DNA from: Sphingomonas sp. GC_Shp_5
Lineage (GTDB): Bacteria > Pseudomonadota > Alphaproteobacteria > Sphingomonadales > Sphingomonadaceae
Assembly: GCF_026540855.1 (NCBI RefSeq)
Contig: NZ_JALNUP010000002.1
Coordinates: forward strand, 1-64,000
Length of the DNA stretch: 64,000 nt
Direction: 5' to 3'
Part shown: in pieces, positions 53,008 through 61,765 of the stretch
Position numbering within the stretch: position 1 is the stretch's first letter
How the letters are laid out: each line of letters begins with the position of its first letter
Position numbers and translations under genes: made by a program
The notes under the pieces: model-generated
Told to the model about the DNA's origin: nothing
Seen by the model: the letters and a program-made list of their open reading frames with translations, nothing else
The model's database searches: none

Positions 53008-54642
53008 ATGACGAAGGATGGGGCAACTAGCGGTTCGGCAGCGGGCGGCTTTCTCGACCGGGCCCGCAGCATCGCGCCGCCGGGTTTCAACCGCTGGCTG
53101 GTGCCGCCCTGCGCGCTGGCGATCCACCTGTGCATCGGCATGGCCTATGGCTTCAGTGTCTTCTGGCTGCCGCTGTCGCATGCGATCGGCATCGCCGATC
53201 CGGTCGCCTGCCCGGGGATGACGCTCGGCCAGGCGCTCGTCACCACCCGCTGCGATTGGCGGGTGAGCGATCTCGTCTGGATCTATTCGATCTTCTTCGT
53301 CGTGCTCGGCGTGTCTGCGGCGCTGTGGGGCGGCTGGCTCGAACGGGTCGGACCCCGCAAGGCCGGCGTGGTCGCCGCCTGCGCCTGGTGCGGCGGCATC
53401 GCGATCGGTGCGATCGGCGTCTCTGTCCACCAGCTCTGGCTGCTCTGGCTCGGCACGGGGCTGATCGGCGGCATCGGCCTTGGCATCGGCTATATCTCGC
53501 CGGTGTCGACGCTGATCAAATGGTTTCCCGACAAGCGCGGCATGGCCACCGGGATGGCGATCATGGGCTTTGGCGGGGGCGCGATGATCGGCAGCCCGCT
53601 CGCCGACAAATTGATGAAGCATTTCGCCGACGCCAGCCAGATCGGCGTGTGGCAGACCTTCCTGGTGCTCGCCACGATCTATGTCGCGTTCATGATGGCG
53701 GGCGCGCTCGGCTTTCGCGTCCCACCCACGGGCTGGGCGCCGGCGGGGCAGGGCTCCTTGCCCGAGGTCGCGGCTGCATCGGGCTTCCACGTCCATCTCA
53801 AGGATGCGCACCGCACGCCGCAATTCTGGCTGGTCTGGGTGGTGCTGCTGCTCAACGTCTCCGCCTCGATCGGTATCATCGGCATCGCCTCGCCGATGCT
53901 TCAGGAGATCTTCGGCGGCCGGCTGATCGATCATCCCGGCCAGCTCTTCGCCGCCTTTGCCGATGCCGACAAGAAGGCTGCGGCCACCGTCGGCGCCGGC
54001 TTCGTCGGGGTGATCAGCCTGTTCAACATCGCCGGGCGCTTCTTCTGGGCCTCGTCGTCGGACCGGCTCGGCCGCAAGCCGACCTATGCGATCATGACCG
54101 CGCTCGGTGCGCTGCTCTACGGCCTCGCCGCGCCGGCGCTGGCGGATCGCTCGATCGGCCTGTTCATTCTGTTGTTCTGCGTCTGCGCCTCGATGTACGG
54201 CGGCGGCTTCGCTACCGTTCCGGCCTATCTTGCCGATCTGTTCGGCACCCGCTTCGTCGGCGCCATCCACGGCCGGATCCTGACTGCCTGGTCGGTCGCG
54301 GGCGTGCTCGGGCCCTATCTCGTCACTACCATGCGCGACGATCGCATGGCGCGCGGCATCGCTGGCGATCAATTGTATCAGCCGATCTATTGGGTGCTCG
54401 GCGGGCTGCTCGCCGCGGCCTTCCTGCTCAACCTCGCGATTCGCCCGGTCGATTCGCGCTTCCACATGGCCGCAGGCGAGAGGGCGGGTGTCGCGGCGGC
54501 GACCGATCCGGCGCCTGCGACAGCCGTTCTCCCGGCAGACCGCCTGGGTGCCACCGCGCTGCTGGCCTGGGCAGCGGTGTGCCTGCCGATCGCCTGGGGA
54601 ATCTATCAGACGCTCGCCAAGGCCGCGGTGCTGCTCAAATAG
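53008..54642 (+). CDS. MFS transporter, oxalate/formate antiporter (OFA)-like
   Basis: 544 residues. Twelve or so membrane segments are predicted by eye, starting with RWLVPPCALAIHLCIGMAYG. The loop-2/3 motif GGWLERVGPRKAGVVAA and the loop-8/9 copy ASSSDRLGRKPTYAIMTALG are standard MFS signatures. MAYGFSVFWLPLSHAIG and the central KDAHRTPQFWLVWVVLLLN match the OFA branch, which exchanges small organic acids. A cytosolic insert follows segment 6. The C-terminus carries an extra hydrophobic pass (TALLAWAAVCLPIAWGIYQT). GGGGGAG precedes ATG 53008. Substrate not deducible; the divergent aldo/keto reductase lies 107 bases upstream. Confidence 0.85.
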   Translation: MTKDGATSGSAAGGFLDRARSIAPPGFNRWLVPPCALAIHLCIGMAYGFSVFWLPLSHAIGIADPVACPGMTLGQALVTTRCDWRVSDLVWIYSIFFVVLGVSAALWGGWLERVGPRKAGVVAACAWCGGIAIGAIGVSVHQLWLLWLGTGLIGGIGLGIGYISPVSTLIKWFPDKRGMATGMAIMGFGGGAMIGSPLADKLMKHFADASQIGVWQTFLVLATIYVAFMMAGALGFRVPPTGWAPAGQGSLPEVAAASGFHVHLKDAHRTPQFWLVWVVLLLNVSASIGIIGIASPMLQEIFGGRLIDHPGQLFAAFADADKKAAATVGAGFVGVISLFNIAGRFFWASSSDRLGRKPTYAIMTALGALLYGLAAPALADRSIGLFILLFCVCASMYGGGFATVPAYLADLFGTRFVGAIHGRILTAWSVAGVLGPYLVTTMRDDRMARGIAGDQLYQPIYWVLGGLLAAAFLLNLAIRPVDSRFHMAAGERAGVAAATDPAPATAVLPADRLGATALLAWAAVCLPIAWGIYQTLAKAAVLLK

Positions 54643-54717
54643 CGCTCGCAGGTCGCTTGCGAGCCCCTGGCGTTGCTGTACGGCGCGGAGGCACGGGAGC
54701 GGCCTGAAGGAAACGCC

Positions 54718-55407
54718 ATGGGTTTGACGCTGTTGCTGGTCGAGGACGATGCGATCTTTGCCGAGGCGCTGGCCGGGGAGCTGCGGCAGTTCGATCACCG
54801 CGTTACCGTCGCCGGTGATGGCCGCGAAGCGCTCGACGCGATCGACCGCGATCAGTTCGATGCGGTGGTGCTCGATTGGATGCTGCCGCGGCTCGACGGC
54901 GTCGCGGTGCTCGAGCGATTGCGCAGCGGCGAGCGCACGCTGCCGGTGATCATGCTCAGCGCCCGTGGCCAGTCCGACGAGAAGGTCACCGGGCTGGTGG
55001 CGGGGGCCGACGATTATGTCGTCAAGCCGGTCGCTGCCGCGGAACTCAACGCGCGGCTCCACGCCGTGGTCCGCGGCCGGCAGTGGACCGGTGCCGGCAC
55101 CACCGCTAATGCCGATACCCTGCGCGCCGGCGACATCGTCGTGAGCCCCAGCCGGTTCCGCGCCTGGCGCGGCGACGTGCCGATCGATCTCGTCAATCTC
55201 GAGCTCAAGTTGCTCGCCGAATTCGTCCGCAACGCCGGCAGCGTGCTCACCCGCGCGATGCTGCTCGAGCGGGTTTGGGGCTATGACTTCGAGCCGACCA
55301 CCAATCTGGTCGAGGTCTATATCGGCCGGTTGCGCCGCAAGCTGGCGGTGAGCGGGGACGATCCGATCGTCACCATGCGCGGCGTCGGCTACATGCTGCG
55401 CGGCTAG
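54718..55407 (+). CDS. OmpR-family two-component response regulator
   Basis: 229 residues. The receiver domain has the acid pair LVEDD (residues 8-11), phospho-acceptor Asp53 in VVLDWMLPRLDG and Lys103 in YVVKPV. The C-terminal winged helix reads LVNLELKLLAEFVRNAGSVL, then TRAMLLERVWGYDFEPTTNL and VEVYIGRLRRKL. This is the usual PhoB/OmpR DNA-binding layout. The start at 54718 has AAGGAAACG upstream; an earlier frame opening at 54673 lacks family likeness. The histidine kinase gene follows five bases after its stop. Adjacent targets may be the MFS gene behind it or the receptor gene ahead. Confidence 0.93.
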   Translation: MGLTLLLVEDDAIFAEALAGELRQFDHRVTVAGDGREALDAIDRDQFDAVVLDWMLPRLDGVAVLERLRSGERTLPVIMLSARGQSDEKVTGLVAGADDYVVKPVAAAELNARLHAVVRGRQWTGAGTTANADTLRAGDIVVSPSRFRAWRGDVPIDLVNLELKLLAEFVRNAGSVLTRAMLLERVWGYDFEPTTNLVEVYIGRLRRKLAVSGDDPIVTMRGVGYMLRG

Positions 55408-55412
55408 TCGGC

Positions 55413-56780
55413 GTGGCCAGCCTCGGGTCGCTGCGCGCGATCACGCTGTTGTTCATCCTCGCCTTCACCGCGGCGACGATCGGCACCGGGATCATCACCT
55501 ACAACGCCACCAGCCGGACGATCCGGCAGCTGGTCGATGCGCGCATTGCCGCGGCGGCCGACGCAATCGCGGGCGAAGGCGCGACGCTCGCCACGCCCGA
55601 GCTGCTGCGCCGCATGACCGTGCTGGAGGACGACCGCGACACCGGTGATCTCGGCATCACCCTCGGCGATCCGCAGCGCCGCCATCTCGGTGGCAACATC
55701 ACGCTCGTTCGCCGCCTGCCGTCGGGCTTCTCGACGGTGACGCTGAGCGATCACATCAAGGGCCTCGCGCACGGCCGCGCCTATGTACGAAGCCTCGGTG
55801 GCGGCCGCACGCTGACCGTGGTCGCCGAGACCGAGCCGATCGAGGGCTATGCCGCCGCCCGCGTGCGCATCTATGCGGCCGGGTTTGGCGCGATCCTGCT
55901 GATCGTCTTCGCCGGCACCATCCTGTTCGCGCGTGTCGTCGCCGGCCGGATCGCCGCGACCCGCGCCACTGCCGAGGCGATCATCGCCGGCGACATGGCG
56001 CGACGCGTGCCGATCCGCGGCGACCGCGGCGTGTTCGATGCTCAGGCCGCGACCTTCAACCTGATGCTCGATCGCATCGACGATCTGATGCGGACCATGA
56101 CCCATGTCTCGAGCGACATCGCGCATGATCTGCGCACCCCGCTCGCCCGGCTACACAGCCAGCTGGGCACCCTCGCGCGCGCCGCCGAGACGCCGGCGCT
56201 GCGCGCAGGGATCGAGCAGGCGCTGGCGCAGAGCGACGAATTGCTCGCGATGTTCGCCGCAGTGCTGCGCATCGCCGAGGTCGAGGGCGGCGCCCGCCGC
56301 GCCGGCTTTGCGACGATCGACATCGCCGCACTCGCGCATGAGATCGCCGCGATGATGGCGCCGGTCGGCGACGAGACCGGCCACGTGGTGGTCTGCGCAC
56401 CGGCACCGCCGCTGGCGATCCGCGGCGATCGCCAGTTGCTCACCCAGTTGCTGATCAACCTGATCGAGAACGGCCTGCGCCACACCCCGCCCGGCTCGCG
56501 CATCACCCTCTTGGTCGAGCGCCGCCCCGGCCACGCCGTCATCGTGGTGAGCGACGATGGCCCCGGCATTCCCGGAGCCGAGCGCGCCCGTGCGCTGCGC
56601 CGCTTCGGCCGGCTCGATCTCAGTCGCGGCGCCCGTGATGAAGCCGGCGGCACGGGCCACGGCCTCGGCCTCGCGTTGGTCGAGGCGATCGCCCGGCTTC
56701 ACGACGGCACGGTGCGCCTCGAGGATGCCGGCCCCGGCCTGCGCGTCGAGGTCGACCTGCCTGTGCGATTGCCGGCATAG
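55413..56780 (+). CDS. sensor histidine kinase, partner of the OmpR-type regulator
   Basis: 455 residues from GTG 55413. Two membrane segments, AITLLFILAFTAATIGTGII (about 9-28) and AGFGAILLIVFAGTILFARV (about 156-175), flank a periplasmic sensor of about 125 residues. A HAMP linker (RVVAGRIAATRATAEAI) leads to the dimerisation domain SSDIAHDLRTPLARLHSQL with phospho-acceptor His238. The ATPase domain has LLINLIENGLRHTPPGS (N box), VSDDGPGIPG (G1) and GTGHGLGLALVEAI (G2). The class is EnvZ/QseC-like. The sensor domain has no recognisable ligand motif. It forms an operon with the regulator just upstream. Confidence 0.93.
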   Translation: MASLGSLRAITLLFILAFTAATIGTGIITYNATSRTIRQLVDARIAAAADAIAGEGATLATPELLRRMTVLEDDRDTGDLGITLGDPQRRHLGGNITLVRRLPSGFSTVTLSDHIKGLAHGRAYVRSLGGGRTLTVVAETEPIEGYAAARVRIYAAGFGAILLIVFAGTILFARVVAGRIAATRATAEAIIAGDMARRVPIRGDRGVFDAQAATFNLMLDRIDDLMRTMTHVSSDIAHDLRTPLARLHSQLGTLARAAETPALRAGIEQALAQSDELLAMFAAVLRIAEVEGGARRAGFATIDIAALAHEIAAMMAPVGDETGHVVVCAPAPPLAIRGDRQLLTQLLINLIENGLRHTPPGSRITLLVERRPGHAVIVVSDDGPGIPGAERARALRRFGRLDLSRGARDEAGGTGHGLGLALVEAIARLHDGTVRLEDAGPGLRVEVDLPVRLPA

Positions 56781-56784
56781 GAAA

Positions 56785-56812
56785 CCCGGCCCGAGCAAGC
56801 GCTCGAGCCGGG
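56785..56812. terminator. hairpin between the kinase and the convergent receptor gene
   Basis: CCCGGC-CCGAG and CTCG-A-GCCGGG pair around a CAAGCG loop with one bulge. On the minus strand a short TTT follows. It lies 4 bases after the kinase stop and 25 bases after the receptor stop, so it probably ends both transcripts. Confidence 0.6.
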
Positions 56813-56837
56813 CTGCAGCTGTCCGGTCCGGACGGGA

Positions 56838-59426
56838 TCAGAACTTGACGCTGACCTCGCCGCCGAAGGTGCGCGGCGGGTTGTAGTTGCCGTAATCGCC
56901 GAGGGTGCCGCCATAGGCGGTCGAAATCAGCGTCTGGCCGTTGTAATTGTACACCGGCGACGAGTTCGCATCCGAGCGGCGGTAGATATACTGCTCGTTG
57001 AACAGGTTGCGCGACCACACCGAGAAGGTCACCGCCTGGCTGTTCTCGCCAAGGCGGATGTTCGCCAGCGACAGGCGGCCGTTGACCACGAAGCTCGGGT
57101 CGGTTTTGGTCGACTCCGCCTCGAAGCTGTACTGGCTGCTGGCGTAATTGGCGTCGAGATGGAGGCGGACGCTGGCGTCGCCGCCGCCGACCGGCACCAC
57201 ATAGTCGATCGCACCCGATGCCGCATTCTTCGGCGTATAGACGATGTACAGCTGCTGGGTGACGCCGGTGAGCGGGTTGGTCGCCGTCGGCAGGTCGAAA
57301 TAGGTGTAGGCGTAGGAGCCGCTCAGCGTCAGCTCGCGGGTCGGCTTGATCGTCAGATCCGCTTCCACACCGCGGATGTGGTTGGTGCCCTGAGCGTTGA
57401 TCGCCTCCTCGAGGTGGCTGGCGTAGGTCGGGCTGGTCGGATCGGTGTCGTAGAGATCGAAGTCGAACTGCGTGTTCTTGCGGTTCTCGATATAGCCCGC
57501 GAGGTTGAGGCGTGCCTTGTGGTCGAAGAAGTCCATCTTCGCGCCGATCTCGTAGGAGCGCACCGATTCAGGCCCGAACGAGTCGAACTTCTGCGAGCGG
57601 TCGTCGGCGCCGCCGGCGCGGAAGCCGGTGGAATATTTGGCGTAGAGATGGACGTCCTGGGTGGCGTCGAACGCGACATTGACCATCGGGTCGAAGCGGT
57701 TGGCGTTCTCCTTGAACAGGAAGGCGCCGTTGGTGATCGGGTTCGGCGTGGTGTCGCCGTTGACGATGAACAGCGAGCCGTGGCGATCGTCCTTGGTCCA
57801 GCGACCACCGGCGGTGATGTGGAGCGCGTCGAAGCCGTCGGGGGTGTAGGTCGCCTGGCCGAACAGCGAGTAGTTGTGATCGTGCGCCTGGCTGTCGCGG
57901 GTGATGAACTGCGAGCCGGGCTGATAGCCCGAATTCGCGCTCGACAGCGTGCCGGTGACGAACGGATTGCGGATCGTATAGGCGGTCCCGTCGGCATTCC
58001 ACAGGTTGCTCAGCGGGGTCGCCGCATATTCGGTGGCATGCTCGGTGTAATAATAGGCGCCGACGACGTAATCGAGCTGGTGGACGCTGCCCACCGCCTG
58101 GAATTCCTGGCTGAACTGGTTCTGCCGCAGGAACGACAGGCTGTAGCGGCTGAAGTTGCTGTTGGGCGCGAAGGCCGAGCGCTCGGGCCCGCCCGAATTG
58201 TCCCACTGATCGGTGCTGACGCCGCGCCAGGCGGTGATCGAGCGCAGCTCGATCCAGGGCGCCGCCTCATATTTCAGGTTGATCGAGGTGCCATGGGTGA
58301 GATCGGTGCTCTCCTGCTGCGGCACGCCGACGTCGGCCACCGACTGGCGATCGGGATGAACGCCGACCAGCGGCGCCTTGGGGGCGACGCAGGCAACGCG
58401 GCCGGCCGTCGCCTGGGCGGCGGTGATGGTGCCGCCGCACGCGGTGTTGGTGCCCGGCAGATACAGCGTCGTCCCGGTCACGCCGGCGGCGTTGGTGTAG
58501 GAGCCGACGGTGTAGTTGTTGGGGTTGTAGTTGAGCAGCTGGCTGTACATCGGCGTGTTGTCGTCACGCGCCTGATCATAAGCGATGTCGGCGGTGAAGC
58601 CTTCCACCGGCTGCCAGCGCGCCTGCACCCGGCCGCCCTTGCGATCGTAGTAATTCCAGCCCTTCGAGCCTTTGAGCGGATCCTTCACGGTCGGATCCTG
58701 GTGCTGATAAACGCCGTCGAACTTGAGCGAGATGTTGTTCCACTCGGGCAGGTCGATATGCGCCTCGGCATTCTTGCTGCCGTAATTGCCGATACCGGCG
58801 GTGACGCGGCCGTCGAACTGACCGGTCGGTGCCTTGGAAACCAGCGACAGCGCGCCGCCCTCGGTATTGCGGCCAAACAGCGTGCCCTGCGGGCCCTTGA
58901 GCACTTCGATGCGCTCGATATCGAACAAGGCGGCGTTGAGGCCCTGGGTCTTCCCGAGCGCGACGCCGTCGATATAGACGCCGACACCGCCGTCGCGCGC
59001 CGTCTGGTTCTGATCATAGGGGACGATGCCGCGGATGCCGATGGTCAGCGCCGACTGGCGCGCCTCGAAGGTGGCGATGCGCAGCGACGGCACCGAACCG
59101 TCGGCGAGGTTGAGCAGGCTCTGCACATGGCGGTCGGCAAGGGCCTGGGTGTCGAGCACGCTGATCGAGATCGGCGTCTTCTGCAGGTTGGTCTCGCGGC
59201 GGGTCGCGGTGACGACGATATCGGCGAGGCCGTTCGGACCCTGCGTGGCGCTGCCGTTGGTGCTGGTCGCCTCGGCGGTGCCGGTCGAGGTGGTGCCGGC
59301 GGCGGCCGCGTCGGTGGTGGTGCCGGTCTGCACGTCCTGCGCGAACGCCGGGCTGGCGACCACGGCCAGCATGGCAGCGCCGGAGAGCAGCAGCGCGCGG
59401 CCGCCGAACTTAATCATCATCGTCAT
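56838..59426 (-). CDS. TonB-dependent receptor
   Basis: 862 residues from ATG 59426; further ATGs at 59420 and 59417 are equally good, as the AGGGACC before them is close. The signal peptide (LLLSGAAMLAVVASPAFAQ) is followed by the TonB box DIVVTATRRE. The plug is NLQKTPISISVLDTQALADR, DGGVGVYIDGVALGKTQGLN and IERIEVLKGPQGTLFGRNTE, the standard 'iron complex receptor' pattern. The barrel ends GEVSVKF. Receptors with KGPQGTLFGRN often serve vitamin, siderophore or aromatic substrates in sphingomonads; no substrate is evident. The alginate-export-type porin gene is divergent, 240 bases away, and the two-component pair is convergent. Confidence 0.9.
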   Translation of the reverse strand: MTMMIKFGGRALLLSGAAMLAVVASPAFAQDVQTGTTTDAAAAGTTSTGTAEATSTNGSATQGPNGLADIVVTATRRETNLQKTPISISVLDTQALADRHVQSLLNLADGSVPSLRIATFEARQSALTIGIRGIVPYDQNQTARDGGVGVYIDGVALGKTQGLNAALFDIERIEVLKGPQGTLFGRNTEGGALSLVSKAPTGQFDGRVTAGIGNYGSKNAEAHIDLPEWNNISLKFDGVYQHQDPTVKDPLKGSKGWNYYDRKGGRVQARWQPVEGFTADIAYDQARDDNTPMYSQLLNYNPNNYTVGSYTNAAGVTGTTLYLPGTNTACGGTITAAQATAGRVACVAPKAPLVGVHPDRQSVADVGVPQQESTDLTHGTSINLKYEAAPWIELRSITAWRGVSTDQWDNSGGPERSAFAPNSNFSRYSLSFLRQNQFSQEFQAVGSVHQLDYVVGAYYYTEHATEYAATPLSNLWNADGTAYTIRNPFVTGTLSSANSGYQPGSQFITRDSQAHDHNYSLFGQATYTPDGFDALHITAGGRWTKDDRHGSLFIVNGDTTPNPITNGAFLFKENANRFDPMVNVAFDATQDVHLYAKYSTGFRAGGADDRSQKFDSFGPESVRSYEIGAKMDFFDHKARLNLAGYIENRKNTQFDFDLYDTDPTSPTYASHLEEAINAQGTNHIRGVEADLTIKPTRELTLSGSYAYTYFDLPTATNPLTGVTQQLYIVYTPKNAASGAIDYVVPVGGGDASVRLHLDANYASSQYSFEAESTKTDPSFVVNGRLSLANIRLGENSQAVTFSVWSRNLFNEQYIYRRSDANSSPVYNYNGQTLISTAYGGTLGDYGNYNPPRTFGGEVSVKF

Positions 59427-59666
59427 GGTCCCTAAAGGTGCGTTTGTGCGTTGCATGGAGCCTTAGGGGGGATGGGCGTCACATCTGTTGCACTTGTGTG
59501 AAAGGCGCCGCCTTCCTCACTTCATGTTGGCGTCATCTTTGACCAGCGCCAATCGTGGCTGCGATCGCCGGTGAATACGCTCAATAGTGTTGCGTCGACC
59601 CTGATAATGTGAGCCATCGCGAGCAGATGTCATCAAACGGCAGTGTTGCGCGATCAAGGATAGATC

Positions 59667-61076
59667 ATGCGCAAGTACCCAATTGCTCTTGGCAGTGCCA
59701 CGCTGATGTTGGTGCCGGCGCTTGCGCAGGCACAATCCTTGCCGGCGTCGCCCGCCTCCTCGACCGAAAAGCCCGGCAAGGAGGAAACTGCGCCGAAGGA
59801 GGATCAGCCCGGCCTGATCATCACCGCCTCGAGTCGCGCCCGCTTCGAGACCGTTGATGGTCGACCAAGGCCCGGCTATGCGACCTCCGAAGACGCCTTC
59901 CTGCTGCGCACCGGCGTCGCGATCGAATATGGCCCAGGGCCGCTATCGATCGGCGGCGAGCTGATCGATAGTCGCGCCTATGACATCGGCGGCAAAACCC
60001 AGATCGGCCGCGACGACGTCAACGCGGTCGAACTGCCCCAGGCCTATCTTAAGCTGCGTCTCGACGATGCGTTCGGCACCGGCAGCAAGCTCGCGCTGCA
60101 GGGCGGCCGCTTCCTGCTCAACCTCGGCTCCGGGCGGTTGGTGGCGACCGACGAATATCGCAACACCGTTAACGGCTTCACCGGTTTGCAAGTGGAGATC
60201 GATCCCACCCGCGCGACAGCGCTGACGCTGTTCTACGTGCTGCCGCAGGAGCGATTGCCCGACGACGCCGACGATATCCGCCACAACAAGGTGCGCTTCG
60301 ATCGCGAGACGTTCGACGACGCGTTCTTCGGCGCCTATCTCCGCCACAAGAAGCTGGTCGGCCCGCTGCAGGGCGAACTCGCTTACTATCGGCTGGTCGA
60401 GCGCGATTCGCCGGGGCGTGACACCGCCGATCGCCACCTTAGCGTGGTCGATGCGCGCATCGACAATGACGCCAAGGCAGGCAGCGTCGATGTCGACGTG
60501 GAGGGTGTCTACGAATTCGGCCGCGCCAGCGACTCGACGATGGCGACTGCGACCAACGCCGCCGTCGCGGCGGGCTTCGTCCATGCCGCGGCCGGCTATA
60601 CCTTCGCCGCGCCGTTCACGCCGCGGGTCGGCCTGTTCTACGACTATGCCAGCGGCGACAAGCCGGGCGGCAAGTTCGGCCGGTTCGACACGCTGTTCGG
60701 CAGCCGTCGCGATGATCTCGGGCCATCGGGTACTTATGGCGGGGTGGCGCGCGAGAACATCAGCGCGCCGGGTGTCCGGTTCGAGGCCAAGCCCGGCAAG
60801 CGGGTCGAAGTGCTCGCCGACTATCGCGCGATCTGGCTCGCGTCGCGCTATGATCGTTTCTACAACGTCGTCGACAAGACCGGCCGGTCGGGCGATTTTG
60901 CCGGCCAGCAGCTGTCCGGTCGCTTCCGTTACTGGCTGGTGCCGCAGCATCTGCGGCTAGAGAGCAACTATGCGTTGCTGTTCAAGGGCGCGTTCCTCAA
61001 GGACGCGCCCCAGGCGCTCGCCCGCGACCATGATCTGGTCCGCTTCCTTGAGATGAACGTCCAGGTCACCTTTTAG
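59667..61076 (+). CDS. outer-membrane porin of the alginate-export (AlgE-like) family
   Basis: 469 residues. A signal peptide (GSATLMLVPALAQAQS) and a charged Pro/Lys/Glu linker precede an antiparallel beta-barrel with typical strands such as RARFETVDGRPRPGYATSED, LQGGRFLLNLGSGRLVATDE and YGGVARENISAPGVRFEAKP. It ends with the aromatic EMNVQVTF. The pattern is that of the PF13372-type alginate-export/OprB-like porins often annotated in sphingomonads. It would provide a passive channel for polysaccharide or aromatic compounds. It is divergent from a TonB receptor and is followed by a dispersed repeat and the cobalamin riboswitch. Confidence 0.75.
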   Translation: MRKYPIALGSATLMLVPALAQAQSLPASPASSTEKPGKEETAPKEDQPGLIITASSRARFETVDGRPRPGYATSEDAFLLRTGVAIEYGPGPLSIGGELIDSRAYDIGGKTQIGRDDVNAVELPQAYLKLRLDDAFGTGSKLALQGGRFLLNLGSGRLVATDEYRNTVNGFTGLQVEIDPTRATALTLFYVLPQERLPDDADDIRHNKVRFDRETFDDAFFGAYLRHKKLVGPLQGELAYYRLVERDSPGRDTADRHLSVVDARIDNDAKAGSVDVDVEGVYEFGRASDSTMATATNAAVAAGFVHAAAGYTFAAPFTPRVGLFYDYASGDKPGGKFGRFDTLFGSRRDDLGPSGTYGGVARENISAPGVRFEAKPGKRVEVLADYRAIWLASRYDRFYNVVDKTGRSGDFAGQQLSGRFRYWLVPQHLRLESNYALLFKGAFLKDAPQALARDHDLVRFLEMNVQVTF

Positions 61077-61114
61077 CGGATGATGACGTCACGTCGGCAT
61101 GCTCCCTCAACCCC

Positions 61115-61177
61115 GTTCGCCCTGAGCTTGTCGAAGGGCCTTGGGTCTCACCGTGCTTCGACAGGCTCAGCACGAAC
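61115..61177. repeat. dispersed palindromic repeat (copy 2)
   Basis: GTTCGCCCTGAGCTTGTCGA opens one arm and TCGACAGGCTCAGCACGAAC closes the other; the core CTGAGCTTGTCGAAG matches the copy at 33721-33782. It follows the porin gene and could terminate its transcript before the riboswitch. Confidence 0.75.
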
Positions 61178-61312
61178 GGATTAAGAGGCAGCTGGGCTTC
61201 CGGCATGCGCCGAACTTGGGCCCACCTTGCTGGGGAGCGATCGGATCGCAACGGCCGGCGCCATTTGCCAACCACGGACGCGCTACGCTAAGGCTGGTGC
61301 CGAACTGATCGC

Positions 61313-61512
61313 GCCGGTGCCCGCAAGGGCTTGAAGGGGAATGCGGTGCGGGGGCTCGTCCCCTCATGCCGCGGCTGTCCCTGCAACTGTAAGCGGTGAG
61401 CAACGTGCCCAACGCTCCTGTCGCCGGGAGCAGCCACTGGACCCCCTGGCCGCATCGGCCACGGACCGGGAAGGCCGGGTGCCGAGCTTCGACCCGCAAG
61501 CCAGGAAACCCG
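61313..61512 (+). promoter_or_regulatory. cobalamin (AdoCbl) riboswitch
   Basis: The conserved blocks appear in order: GGTGCC at 61316-61321, GGGAATGCGGTGC at 61337-61349, GCGGCTGTCCCTGCAACTGT at 61371-61390 with AAGCGG after it, GCCACTGG (the B12 box part) at 61433-61440, CCGGGAAGGC at 61467-61476 and GACCCGCAAGCCAGGAAACC at 61491-61510. It lies on the plus strand upstream of cobG, cobH and cobI. By analogy, bound cobalamin should turn the operon off, most simply by masking the translation start. About 250 bases separate it from the best cobG start, more than usual. Confidence 0.92.
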
Positions 61513-61765
61513 CCGGCGATGGGTCGCTCATGCCGTCATCCAGGGGATGGTGCCGGCACGGTTCTCCGTCTGAGCGACGAACCTGTGTGGCGGGGGCCGC
61601 ATCGGTGCGTGGCAATGGGCGCCAGACCGCCCGTCCGTCGCTCGCGCACCGGCCGCCAAGGCGCTCCCCGCCGGTCGTGTCGTGGCGTCGCGAGAGCATG
61701 ATGAGCCGGTATTGCTTGCCCCATCTCGATCGACGCTGCCGGACCGCGTTGCGCGGACGCCGCCG

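Noticed and set aside
52972..55062. A 696-codon minus-strand frame opposite the MFS transporter and response regulator
   Set aside because: Both genes on the other strand are clearly real; this frame is rich in Arg, Asp and His repeats without a fold signature.
57159..59435. A 758-codon plus-strand frame opposite the TonB receptor
   Set aside because: Shadow of the receptor gene; composition is typical of an antisense frame and there is no ribosome site or family likeness.
61530..61765. Short gene between the riboswitch and cobG
   Set aside because: Frames here show no similarity to cobalamin genes and no good start; recorded only as an unexplained leader.
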